A stretch of DNA of 64,000 nucleotides from Bicyclus anynana (Eukaryota > Arthropoda > Insecta > Lepidoptera > Nymphalidae): NCBI RefSeq assembly GCF_947172395.1, contig NC_069092.1, positions 6,803,418 to 6,867,417 on the forward strand, given 5' to 3'. Position 1 is the first letter of the stretch. Every line of letters begins with the position of its first letter. This document shows positions 1-10,072 of this stretch, one piece after another. The position numbers were made by a program, and so were the translations under genes. The notes under the pieces were generated by a model. The model was not told the origin of the DNA and searched no databases. It saw only the letters and a program-made list of their open reading frames with translations.

Positions 1-279
1 CAAATTGCACAGATAATATGTGACATTTGTTTTTAAAGTCGGTTTCGGATTCCATACCTTTCGTTACTTGTGGAATACCTCTAACCATATATTAAGTCTA
101 TATACAGATTATAAAGCTCCAACTACTTGTCCATATTTATTTGTCTGAGCACTTTAATATAAGCGCCATCTAGCAGCGAACCTCGTAATCTCTACGACAT
201 TCATCGATGTCGCTGCCTTTCGAAACAAACCTAGAGATTCCAAATTTGACCACCCAAAATTAAAATCCACGACGTTACA
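1..279 (-). mobile_element. Partial LTR (3' LTR of the Gypsy element, cut by window edge)
   Basis: These 279 bases match 7675-7953 base for base, and the match stops exactly after CGTTACA. On the minus strand this is the start (U3 end) of the downstream LTR, beginning TGTAACG. The remaining roughly 856 bases lie to the left of the window. A minus-strand AATAAA at 136-141 could serve as a polyadenylation signal. Complete identity to the other LTR indicates recent insertion, because the two LTRs are made identical when the element integrates. Confidence 0.93.
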
Positions 280-1280
280 ATACCCCCCAAAATAGTAGAA
301 GTTTTTTGCTACCAAAAAACTTTCGCTGCCCTCAGCGCTCTAAGAAGCAATCATCTGTAACGACGTTATAAAAAAAAAAAAAAACACTCTATGCTAACAC
401 TGATAATGGAATAAAACACTCATCTAAACTACATAAAGAAAATATAAGTAAAAGAAAAAAAAAATATATATACCTAAATACCGATGATACCTAAAATTAA
501 ACTATAACTAACGTTGATGTAGATACTTGTTCCGGTTTCCCTTTGCTGTAACAAAAATGCCTGGTTCTATTTTACATCTTGAATTTATACTCTCATAAAA
601 TAATAGCAAACATAATAACTCTATCTATTTTTGCTCGTCGGCAACTAATAACAATAATTTCCGGCTACCTATTATAATGTTAGGTTCAATCACCTAAATT
701 ATTCACTATCTTCTTTAAACTACGCCCACCTAACTCTATAAGAAATTCTAAAACTAAACAACACTACTGGAGAATAACTTATGAAAATATCATAAACGAT
801 CTTGTTGCTTCATGCAGCTTGATCTAACACAGCCTATTTCAAACTGTAATACATGTTATCACTATACCATATACCAACATGGGACTGAGTCTCCATGTGA
901 AATGAGTTCATATGACTCCATAATAAATGCCCAGAGTCTGGGAATAATTCCTAGCACAACGATTGCTAACAGATCTCTGGGAACAAAGCGTCTCTGTGTT
1001 AAACACAGCACAGTAAATATCTCACGAACTATATTTTGTTCATAGCGTGATAATAATATTTCTCTAATCACCTTTCAGGAATTTCCGACTAACCCAATCC
1101 AACTTGATCCATCCATTTCTAATACACACCTACCTCATCATTTATACTGACCTTTCATTCATCACTCTATCAAACTGTAGTAACCTATTTGTATTTATAA
1201 GTGTACTTTACCATTCTTCTTGTGTGTTTAAGTACCTAACTTAGTATTTATACACTTTATGGACGAATATATGAGTTAGT
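280..1280 (-). other. 3' noncoding part of the Gypsy element, with polypurine tract
   Basis: This is about 1 kb between the pol stop and the 3' LTR. Next to the LTR, at 283-292, the minus strand reads TTTTGGGGGG, a good polypurine tract for priming plus-strand DNA synthesis. The rest is AT-rich. It has no frame longer than about 77 codons and nothing resembling an envelope protein, so the element looks like a plain gag-pol retrotransposon rather than an errantivirus. Confidence 0.7.
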
Positions 1281-4200
1281 CTACCGTTTTAGGTCTTTAA
1301 TATGCCAAGAGCCTATTTTTGTACCGTCTTTCCTCTCTAGTTCGTATACTAGTGGTGACAATACTTTGACTATTTTACACTTTTCGTATTTAGGAGCAAG
1401 CTTTGCCATTTTGAATTTTTGCGCGTCACTTTGTGTATATGTGGTTTTCCATACCCAATCCCCTACTGCGAATCTAGCATTTCTTCGCCTACGGTTATAA
1501 TATTGTGCGTTCCTAGCGTGTGCCTCTAGAAGTTTCTTGCGAACACTATCATAAATCTCCTCCATGCATCCAAACTTCCCAGCATATTCATCACGTGGCA
1601 TAGCTACCTTGTACTCACTCTGCGTATCTAAGTAGAAATCTCCGTTTATCACTGGCTCACGGGCGTGTACTAAGAAAAACGGTGAAAACCCAGTCGATTC
1701 ATTTATCGCGCTATTTATTGCGAACTGGATCTTTCTTAGATTTAGGTCCCAGGTTCGATGATCCTCTTCTACATACGACGCTACAGCGGTCATAATTGTT
1801 TTGTTGTAGCGTTCTACCAGGTTTACTTGCGGAGTGTAACGAGGAGTATAGTGAAGCCTTGGCACGTTGTAGCGCTTTATGACATTCCTGAACTCGGAAC
1901 CGGTCATTTGTGTTCCGTTGTCCAGGATTACCGTCTCCGGCGCTCCATGTACCAGGACCAACCCGTCTTCGAAGTTTTTAGCCACCAACGCTGATGTTGC
2001 GCGGCGTAACGGAAATAGTAGAGTGTATTTAGAGAAAACGCACGTTATTACTAGCAGGTATGTGTATCCAGACCTACTTCGTGGAAGTGGACCCGCTAAG
2101 TCCAAACTCACTACTTGGAAGGGACGTGAACATACCTTTGGTTTCCCCATCAAACCAGGGACTGCTTGTGTAGAATGTTTATATGCTTTACATACGTCAC
2201 ATGATTTTACGAAATTTTCTATGTCTTTGTACATACCCGGCCAGAAATATCTTAAACATAAGCGTCTATGTGTTTTAAAAACACCTAGGTGTGCAGCTGT
2301 TGGTTCACAATGGTTCTCACTTATAATTTTGTTTCTCAAACCTTTTGGAATGACCTCTTTCCAATCAAACTCGCTTATTAGATCATACTTGCTTTTACTT
2401 AAGCGAAATAAAATATTATCTTTAACCATATAATTTGGAAAGTGTGTAGGTTTAGAAACACAATTATTTTTTATCCTCTCATACCATTCATCTTTCATAC
2501 CTGAGGTAGGTGTATCAGACGTTGCATGGATTGCCTCAACTTTCATGAGTCGCGATAGAGCATCAGGAACTACATTGTCTGTGCCTTTTCTATGTTCTAT
2601 CTCAAAATCGAATTGAGACAGTCGGCAACCCCATCGAGCTAACCTACCAGAAGGATTTTCCAAATTCAAAAACCACTTTAAAGACGAATGGTCTGTAACT
2701 ATCGTGAACTTCCTACTTCCTAAGTACGCTTGGAACTTTTCGACTGCAAATATGACTGCTAGGGCCTCCCGTTCCGTAGCACTGTAGTTCCTTTCATTCT
2801 TATTTAAAGATCTACTAACATAAGCTATCGGATGATCGTGACCCTCGATCATCTGTGACAACATTCCCCCCAAACCGTACGACGAAGCATCACAATGGAC
2901 AGTAAAAGGCTTACTAAAATCAGGAACTGCTAATACTGGAGCTGACACCAATGCATTTTTTAGCAACGAGAAGGCCTTGTCAGCTGCCTCGTTCCACTGG
3001 AACCTCGGCGCGTTCTTCCCTTTGCTGGTCAGCTTGTTCAGCGGTGCTGCAATTGTTGAAAAGTTACGAATAAATCGCCTGTACCAAGAGCAAGTTCCTA
3101 AAAATACTTTTACTTCCCGGGCTGTGGTTGGGGTCGGAAAATTTAAAATTGAAGAGATCTTATCAGGATCCGTATGTAACCCAAACTCATCAACTACATA
3201 ACCTAAATACTTGATTGACTCCCTAAAGAATTTGCATTTGTCAAAAGACACTGTCAAGTTAGCTGACTTTAATTTATCCAGGACTCTATTTAGCAACAAC
3301 AAGTGAGTAGAGAAATCCGATGAACATATCACAATGTCATCTATATAACAAAAAACATAACCATTGTCTACGTCACTACAAAAGTTTTGATTTATTAATT
3401 TATCCATTAATCTTTGTTGCCGCGCCGGAGCATTACAAAGTCCAAAGGCCACAACTTTGAATTTAAATAATCCTGCCCCTTCAATTTGGAAACTCACTTT
3501 TTCCTGTGAACGTTCTGATAGAGGTATCTGCCAAAATGAAGATGACAGATCTATAGTCGACAGGAATTTGGCCTCCTTCAAACTATCAAGTATTTGAGGA
3601 ATGTATGGTATAGCATACGAGTCCTTCTTTGTCACTGCGTTTAGCTTCCTGCAGTCCAAGCAGAACCTCCAATCACCATTTGCCTTTTTGACTAAAATAA
3701 CTGGGTTGTTCCACGGACTTTCACTGGGAGTAACGACGTCTAATGCCAACATCTTTTTTAACTCTTCCTGCAACGCCACCTTCTTTTCCGGCGATAGCGG
3801 ATATTGTTTTACCCTAATGGGTAGAGCATCACCTGTGTCGATGTCGTGCTCTATTAAGGACGTCCTACCAAGACCTTTTAATTCAAAAGAGATGTCATGG
3901 AATTTCCCTATAATGGCATTTGCTAGTTCTTTCTGCTCGGTTGACAGATTTTCCAAAGACTGAATAGTGTTTACCCTATTCGTACTCAAAGTCTCGCAGA
4001 AGCTCGCTGGTTGATACTTATAGTCAATGCAGTCTAGTATCTCTGGGGCGATATTGAATGCCCTCCAAAAATCTATACCTAATATTATATCCGATATTAT
4101 TGTAGGTATAACAAAAAATTTAATGGCACAGGTAGTGTCATGACATGTTATTGGTAGGTACATGTAACCTATACTTTCCAGCTTAACACCATTTGCCACG

Positions 4201-4451
4201 GTGCAGGAGATATTACTAAATTTTTCTAGCTTGAAACCAATTTTGATGAAGTTTTCGTGAGAGTTGTTACCTAGTATTGAGATGCATGCTCCTGAATCAA
4301 GTAGACCACAAATTTTAAGGTTGACTACTTTAAATTTAAGATAAGGCCTAATATCATTCTTTTTTGGTTGAAATCGAACAGATGCCAAAGTGCCGAAACT
4401 TTTTAATTTTTTAAATTTTTTATTTATGCTGGCATCGTTCGAGCAGACTAG
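1281..4451 (-). CDS. pol: Gypsy-type Pol polyprotein (protease, RT, RNase H, integrase)
   Basis: Pol makes and integrates the element's DNA copy. The frame is open for 1056 codons from the frameshift site at the gag stop. It has no ATG near its beginning; the first plausible in-frame initiator, at 4386-4388, is TTG, so expression as Gag-Pol by -1 frameshifting is the likely route. Counting from that TTG, the domains in order are: aspartic protease (DSGA, 31-34); reverse transcriptase about 190-400 with YIDD at 348-351; RNase H with D500, E539 or E541, and D566; integrase zinc finger H693, H700, C730, C733; integrase core D763, D823, E859, a DD35E arrangement. A basic C-terminal tail follows, with no clear chromodomain. 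All catalytic residues are present and there is no internal stop. Assignment to Ty3/Gypsy follows from the RT-RNaseH-integrase order. Confidence 0.95.
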   Translation of the reverse strand, partial: LVCSNDASINKKFKKLKSFGTLASVRFQPKKNDIRPYLKFKVVNLKICGLLDSGACISILGNNSHENFIKIGFKLEKFSNISCTVANGVKLESIGYMYLPITCHDTTCAIKFFVIPTIISDIILGIDFWRAFNIAPEILDCIDYKYQPASFCETLSTNRVNTIQSLENLSTEQKELANAIIGKFHDISFELKGLGRTSLIEHDIDTGDALPIRVKQYPLSPEKKVALQEELKKMLALDVVTPSESPWNNPVILVKKANGDWRFCLDCRKLNAVTKKDSYAIPYIPQILDSLKEAKFLSTIDLSSSFWQIPLSERSQEKVSFQIEGAGLFKFKVVAFGLCNAPARQQRLMDKLINQNFCSDVDNGYVFCYIDDIVICSSDFSTHLLLLNRVLDKLKSANLTVSFDKCKFFRESIKYLGYVVDEFGLHTDPDKISSILNFPTPTTAREVKVFLGTCSWYRRFIRNFSTIAAPLNKLTSKGKNAPRFQWNEAADKAFSLLKNALVSAPVLAVPDFSKPFTVHCDASSYGLGGMLSQMIEGHDHPIAYVSRSLNKNERNYSATEREALAVIFAVEKFQAYLGSRKFTIVTDHSSLKWFLNLENPSGRLARWGCRLSQFDFEIEHRKGTDNVVPDALSRLMKVEAIHATSDTPTSGMKDEWYERIKNNCVSKPTHFPNYMVKDNILFRLSKSKYDLISEFDWKEVIPKGLRNKIISENHCEPTAAHLGVFKTHRRLCLRYFWPGMYKDIENFVKSCDVCKAYKHSTQAVPGLMGKPKVCSRPFQVVSLDLAGPLPRSRSGYTYLLVITCVFSKYTLLFPLRRATSALVAKNFEDGLVLVHGAPETVILDNGTQMTGSEFRNVIKRYNVPRLHYTPRYTPQVNLVERYNKTIMTAVASYVEEDHRTWDLNLRKIQFAINSAINESTGFSPFFLVHAREPVINGDFYLDTQSEYKVAMPRDEYAGKFGCMEEIYDSVRKKLLEAHARNAQYYNRRRRNARFAVGDWVWKTTYTQSDAQKFKMAKLAPKYEKCKIVKVLSPLVYELERKDGTKIGSWHIKDLKR

Positions 4452-4457
4452 TTTTTT
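4381..4457 (-). promoter_or_regulatory. Probable -1 ribosomal frameshift signal between gag and pol
   Basis: On the minus strand the last gag codons are CCA AAA AAC TAG. The heptamer A AAA AAC (4451-4457) is in the X XXY YYZ phase required for -1 slippage and lies directly before the gag stop at 4448-4450. After slippage the frame runs open into pol. Downstream, after a 14-nt spacer, GATGCCA (4430-4436) is perfectly complementary to TGGCATC (4381-4387), which could form a stem closing an AT-rich loop. The heptamer and frames are direct reading; the function is inferred from known retroviral slip sites. Confidence 0.8.
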
Positions 4458-5812
4458 GGACTAGTAGCCGCTTTGTTACATTTTGGACACGTAAACTTCG
4501 TGTACCCAGGGGTTTTACAACCGTAACAGTGTACGTTATGCCTCACTAACCGCTGGTTTCTATATTTGTTACCAGTGTGTGACGGCCCTGCCCTGGTTTG
4601 GTCATTATCATTAACCCGTCCTTTGTTGTGAGGGTTACCATGTTCATATTTACCCTGGCTGTTATAAAACCGATTTTGATGCAACTTGCTATGTTGTTTA
4701 TAACGACCCTGGTCATTATGAACCTGATTTGAATGAAAATTTTGTTCGTTGTCCAAATATGCCACATTTTTATTTTTATTTTTATAAGTAAATTCAGGAG
4801 TTAAAATAGAATTCGAACGGCCGGGCTCAGCAAATTGTGTGGCCCTTTGACTGGCCGCTTCGAGTTTCCTGCATGCATCTTTCAGCTGCGATATGGATGA
4901 AATGGTTGTCAACGCGAGCTGCTGCGAAAACTTTGGGCGTACATTGTGTAATAGAATTTCTAATTTTTCGACCTCGGACATCGAAGTCCTCAGCCGAGCA
5001 AACAAGCAAGCCATTATAGAAAAATATATATGCACGGGCTCTTCAGCCCCCTGCGTCCTAGATCTTATCTCTCCTCGCAACCTATAGTCATAATCGACGG
5101 GGTCAAATTCCTCTAATAAAAGATTTTTAAGGTCAGACCAAGAGCGTACCTGATCTCTGATACCTCTGTACCAGAGTAGTGCCTGATCTTCAAACAGCTG
5201 AACCGCCGACCTGAAGAGTTTAGCCTCAGAGACACCGTAGCAAAGCTGAAGCTCCTCCACTCGTTCGACGAAGGAGCGCGGATCGGTGGAGCCATTAAAT
5301 TTTTGGTTCCACTTCGCCAGGTTTTTGTCCCCGGAGCACTCTATTTCCGAAACCTCCGCTGAAGGTGACGGCTTAGAAGATGTAGACAATTGTTCTGAAA
5401 CATTTTTTCCAGGCGCTTCAATGATTGCAATAAATTTTCCTAATCTCAGTCTGGCCTCCCCGACCTTGGCTGAAACCTTAGCTGATTCGTCGACCTTCAA
5501 TCTGTTTACTCTATGAAACAGGTGATAGGCTAGGGCCTCTGCCCTTGCTATAGATCCCCTATCACCTGATTTTCCCCATCCTTCAATAATTGTGGCTAGT
5601 TCATTTAACTTATCATTAATTATTACTAATTCGGTGTTGCTGTCTATATTTGTTTCTAATATGGCAGTCGAGGGGCACTCAATCATGAGGCCTCGCATCT
5701 GCCTCCTAAGCTCATCTACAGTACTACCCGGAGTCTCGGATCTGATCGAGACCTCGTATACCAGCTCATCCTTCCTCAAAGAGTGAAACTGTATTTCCTT
5801 ATGACCTGACAT
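4448..5812 (-). CDS. gag: Gypsy-type Gag (capsid/nucleocapsid) protein
   Basis: This 454-residue protein would form the cytoplasmic particle that packages the element RNA. It begins at a true ATG (5810-5812). The N-terminal 150 residues look mostly helical and charged. Residues of about 165-305 resemble the retrotransposon gag capsid domain, with KWNQKFNGSTDPRSFVERV and ALLWYRGI typical of it. A long Asn/Gln/Lys/His-rich basic stretch follows (about 335-425). The C-terminal motif has four cysteines, C429, C432, C442 and C445 (CX2C-X9-CX2C), with Tyr437 where a retroviral CCHC knuckle has His. The frame is intact and ends at the frameshift site, so most ribosomes should make Gag and a minority Gag-Pol. 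Confidence 0.88.
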   Translation of the reverse strand: MSGHKEIQFHSLRKDELVYEVSIRSETPGSTVDELRRQMRGLMIECPSTAILETNIDSNTELVIINDKLNELATIIEGWGKSGDRGSIARAEALAYHLFHRVNRLKVDESAKVSAKVGEARLRLGKFIAIIEAPGKNVSEQLSTSSKPSPSAEVSEIECSGDKNLAKWNQKFNGSTDPRSFVERVEELQLCYGVSEAKLFRSAVQLFEDQALLWYRGIRDQVRSWSDLKNLLLEEFDPVDYDYRLRGEIRSRTQGAEEPVHIYFSIMACLFARLRTSMSEVEKLEILLHNVRPKFSQQLALTTISSISQLKDACRKLEAASQRATQFAEPGRSNSILTPEFTYKNKNKNVAYLDNEQNFHSNQVHNDQGRYKQHSKLHQNRFYNSQGKYEHGNPHNKGRVNDNDQTRAGPSHTGNKYRNQRLVRHNVHCYGCKTPGYTKFTCPKCNKAATSPKN

Positions 5813-6796
5813 TATTTATTGGTGATGGTACAACTATTTTTTAAAACATTAAATTAATATTGAGTTACTTAAAATAACAATAATAACTAAAAATTCAGTA
5901 ATTAAATTTCTCTATAAACATAACTAACTATGCCAAATACACCATCACAAAAAAAATGATCATGGGTTATTTTATATTAAGCTTATGCTGAAACAAAATC
6001 TTATAGTAATAGAAATTGGAACAGAAAACAAAAAAAAATATTGTTAGAGTGGTGTTCGGATGATTCTATTATTCCCTTTTCTCTCCCACGTTGTACAGAT
6101 CCTTTAGGATTAATAAAAAAATCCCCAGGCGCCACTGCTAGCCTTATAGTTTGTGCCGGTTTTTGTGAAACGATTTGGATGAAATTTCTAGTGCGTCACC
6201 AGCCAAACATACAGCTTGTAGACCAGAATCTCAAATGTTACCACCGAGATTCTGGCTTTCGGATCTATACCCGTAGGAGGATGCGGGGTTAAGTAAACAA
6301 AAAAACACTTTTACAGTAATCACCGGTATTTGGCTTCTATATTTTTAGATGAACCTTTTTTTTACAATATAAAAGTAATGCTAAACCCTTGAGAAACCCT
6401 AAAAGGACAAAATATTAATGGGTTAAATTACATAAAAAAACCAGGTTTCCTAAATGTTAAGTTACTTTGTACATACTTTGTAAATAAACAGTGGTTATCT
6501 CAAATATTTGTTTTATTATACCAATCCTTGGGGATTAGATGGTGTCGATATAGCGTTTGGATTTTTGTTGACCAAACCACTGCCACGGCTAGGTATTTAA
6601 AGTGGGTCCGTCGAACAACGCACTAGAAGTTATGAATTCACATCGCTACCAGCCAAATCCACAAGGATGATTCCATTTAAGTTCGCTTAGCAATTACACA
6701 CGTTTATACTAAAGGGACAACAAACACGTTGCATTTTAAACACTCACGAAAGAGGTCTAGTTATCTCTAAATCTTATTGTAATCTGAACGGTATAT
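5813..6796 (-). other. Leader (5' untranslated region) of the Gypsy element
   Basis: This stretch lies between the gag ATG and the primer-binding region. It has no convincing frame. At 6223-6232 and 6246-6255 there is a perfect 10-bp inverted repeat (CCAGAATCTC / GAGATTCTGG) around a 13-nt loop. Such a hairpin in a retroelement leader could help dimerisation or packaging, but that is inference. Confidence 0.6.
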
Positions 6797-6810
6797 CCGA
6801 ATCACCACCA
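6797..6810 (-). other. Candidate primer-binding site
   Basis: On the minus strand, 8 nt after the end of the 5' LTR, the sequence reads TGGTGGTGATTCGG. It starts with TGG, as expected for pairing with the CCA end of a tRNA primer. I cannot name the tRNA, and the 8-nt gap is larger than usual, so this is tentative. Confidence 0.4.
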
Positions 6811-6818
6811 ACAATTAA

Positions 6819-7953
6819 TGTAACGCATCCTTTAAAAAAAACAATATATAAAAATAGAAGTTTTAGCATGACTCCATTTAACAAAAGAAAGAATAGGTAC
6901 GACCTGACGTTTATGATGGAAGCTGACACCACGCGGTCGCTGACCTTGCTGTTGCATTCATCCGTCCGTCATTTTGTCTGGCGGCCAGCGAACCTCCAAG
7001 ATTTACGCCGCTAACAGCATGCTACTCGACGCGTGCAAATGATTAAATGTAATAGTCAACTCAGGTTCCATAAAAATGTTCCAAGAATGACCAAAGGTTT
7101 CAGAACCGGCGTTTCAAATGTCTACAACCAATCTACGTTTCTACATAATAACGTGGTTGTATTAAGAAGAAGTGTGATTACATTAGGTCACGTATATAGG
7201 TTAGGTTAAGTTCAGAATATATTACATTCCCATCCTGTAACAAAATACGGAGGTTAGCACATGTCACTAAAGTTTGACCTACGCCGGACAAAGAAAAAAA
7301 CAATTTCAACCGAGTACCTTAAAAGGATATCCCGCCCTAGTTCCCAGTAGGTAGCCATCTTAACATCTCACGGGAAATTTTTATGGTTGACCGGAACTGC
7401 AAGAATTTGTCTCTTTAGCACAACAAAATTCGATAATCACGAATGCTAACCAAATATAAATTCGAGTCTTACCAAGTATCTTACATCACTGCCTCTAAGT
7501 AAATTTAATGTTTTGGAAAGTCAACTACATGTCTCCAAATTTCAGCCAGCCAAAAGAAAAAACTCGAACGTGCCCGAGTATATAACGAGAAGATAACGGG
7601 ACTTTCTTCATAAAAAACCTCACCAATAGCAAAGCTATAAAGTTACCGATTCATCTTTCACAGAGTACAATCAACAAATTGCACAGATAATATGTGACAT
7701 TTGTTTTTAAAGTCGGTTTCGGATTCCATACCTTTCGTTACTTGTGGAATACCTCTAACCATATATTAAGTCTATATACAGATTATAAAGCTCCAACTAC
7801 TTGTCCATATTTATTTGTCTGAGCACTTTAATATAAGCGCCATCTAGCAGCGAACCTCGTAATCTCTACGACATTCATCGATGTCGCTGCCTTTCGAAAC
7901 AAACCTAGAGATTCCAAATTTGACCACCCAAAATTAAAATCCACGACGTTACA
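6819..7953 (-). mobile_element. Complete 5' LTR of the Gypsy element (1135 bp)
   Basis: The right edge is fixed by the point where identity with 1-279 stops. The left edge is placed at TGTAACG (6819), the exact reverse complement of the right-hand CGTTACA, giving perfect 7-bp TGTAACG...CGTTACA ends. Together with 1-279 it brackets gag and pol. An AATAAA on the minus strand lies at 7810-7815. The target duplication cannot be checked because the other end of the element lies outside the window. Confidence 0.85.
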
Positions 7954-10072
7954 TCTCATAGAATAGTTTAGTGCGTCTATTACTCCTGTTTTTTCTCTTA
8001 TAGTAGAGTTGCGAATTTTTTGAATTTTTCGGATTTTCATCATACTTCTTTCCATGCTCCGTTGGCATGAATTTATTTTGTTCTTGACATTTCGCGTGAA
8101 TTTCCATGTTTGACAGGCGTATGTGAGAGACGGTAAGAGACAGGTGTTCATGACATTTCTCTTAATTTTTGTTGGCATTTGACTTTTGAAAATTTCTTTA
8201 AGGCTCCAATATTTCTTCCATGTCCCTTTTATCCTTCTTTCAATTTCTTGCTCGTTACTTTTATTATCAAAAGAGAGTTGCTTGCCCAGATAAATGTACG
8301 AATCGACAAACTCTATCGAAGTATTTTCAACTTTAATTTCATTTTTTAATGCATTTGTCATCAATTTTGTTTTTTTGAAGTTGATTTCTAGGCCAGACTG
8401 TCGGCTCGATTGTTGCAGCGTGTATATCATATGCTCTAGCTCTAGGCTGTTTTCAGAGAGCAAGACTAGATCGTCAGCGAATCTCAAATGGTTTATATAA
8501 TTTCCGTTTATATTTAAGCCCATCGTATTCCAGTTTAACTTGTTTATAACGGTCTCTAGTACTGCAATGAAAATCGTTGGTGACAGCGGGTCCCCTTGTC
8601 TGGTTCCTCTTTTAATTGGAATAGAGGTTCCTGTTGACTCTACCCTTACTCTACTGGTGTTGTTTTTATAAATGTTTTTTATCACTCTAATGTATTTGGC
8701 CTCTACATTTTGCGAGTACAGAGCTTCCCATATTGATGAATGGAGTATAGAGTCAAACGCTTTTTGGTAATCTATAAACGCTATGTAGAGTGGTCGTTGG
8801 AACTCTTGGTACTTCTCAATAAGTAGCTCTACCGAGTGAATGTGATCTACTGTAGAGTATCCTTTTCGAAAGCCTGCTTGTTCTATTGGCTGATGTGAAT
8901 CAAGTGTAGAGATTATTCTATTTTTTATAACTGAAGAGAAAAGTTTATATATCGACGGCAGAAGGCTTATGGGTCTGTAGTTGCTTATGTCGTTGGGATT
9001 GCCCTTTTTATATAACAATATAATATCTGACTCTGACCACTGCTGAGGCGTTATAGAGGTGTCTAGTATTTTATTGAAGAGAATCATCAGAGGTGTGGCA
9101 AGAATGGTATAAGCCGCTTTTATAGCTTCGTTAGTTATTTTGTCCGGCCCTGGACTTTTCTCTACTTTAAGGTGCTTAATTTCTCTTATTATTTCTATTT
9201 CTTCTACTGGATTTATTTCCGTGGTGTTAATATGTTTTTCCTGAGACATATGAAAATGTAGAGTACTTGCGTTTTCTATCTCTGGGGCATCATATAAGGT
9301 TTTGTAAAACGTAGTGGCTATATGGAGTATATTTTTTCTATTTTGTGTGACTCTATCTGATTCGCTGAGACCCTCAATCCACGTCTTATGTGGTTTTAAT
9401 GCTTTGTATGCTCTTTTTAAGCTTCCTGATGCATTGAGGTGTCTTTCTATGGTTTGGTGTCGGTGGTTATTGTAGTCATGTCTTATACACTTGCTTATAA
9501 GTTTGTAGAGAGCACTTAGTTCGTTTTTCATTGATCTTGATTTAGGTTTGGTCTTTTGTAGGTCTATTCTACGCGTTATTAGCCTTCTTGTGCGTTCAGA
9601 TATAACACTACAATGTATCTTTTTATTGCTAGGTGAAACAGCCGTTTTTAGACTATTCTCAATAGCGTTTATTATTTTATTGTAATAGGTCTGGACTGTG
9701 TCGTCTTCATGATGGTTAAGAACCTCTTGATATGAGCTCAGTGTTTCTAAGTATCTGGACGTTTCTGCAGTACTTTTCAAAGTGCTTTTCGGGCAACTTG
9801 AGTATTTGTTTCTTCTTTTTTTAATAGATTTTAAGTTAAAAGTTGCTCTGACGCACCTGTGATCTGAAGGATACTGAATATTTAGTACTTCTATGTTTTG
9901 CACTGATTTCTGTATGTTAGTAAGTATGTAGTCTAGTTCATTTTTGGTATTTCCATCGGGCGATCTCCATGTCCACCTTTGTTTGTTTTTCTTTTTAAAG
10001 AAAGTGTTCATTATACTGAGGTTATTTTCATGTGCAAACTGAATCAGTCGTTCGCCACTGCAGTTTCTTTTC
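7954..10072 (-). pseudogene. RTE-type LINE endonuclease/reverse transcriptase, interrupted
   Basis: This encodes the end of an APE-type endonuclease plus a full reverse transcriptase core used for target-primed retrotransposition. The reading frame is open from about 10074 (LKRNCSGERLIQFA precedes the Met at 10009-10011) to the LTR junction at 7953/7954. Counting from that Met: endonuclease end with YPSDHRCV near 47-54; RT with KSPGPD near 285-290, FIDYQKAFD at 412-420, RQGDPLSP, and catalytic FADD at 511-514; then the RTE-like tail. The first part of the endonuclease is missing (5' truncation). The C-terminus is cut off by the Gypsy LTR, which supplies 41 foreign codons before a stop at 7828. 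RTE assignment rests on the endonuclease and RT motifs. Confidence 0.85.

Noticed and set aside
280..1280. Envelope gene between pol and the 3' LTR
   Set aside because: Only short frames; no signal peptide, furin-like site or membrane anchor in the minus strand.
1758..4000. Plus-strand frames of 74-184 codons across 1758-3963
   Set aside because: They are antisense shadows of the Gypsy pol gene.
4386..4388. Separate start codon for pol
   Set aside because: The codon is TTG, not ATG, and the frame is open back to the slip site, so a Gag-Pol fusion explains it better.
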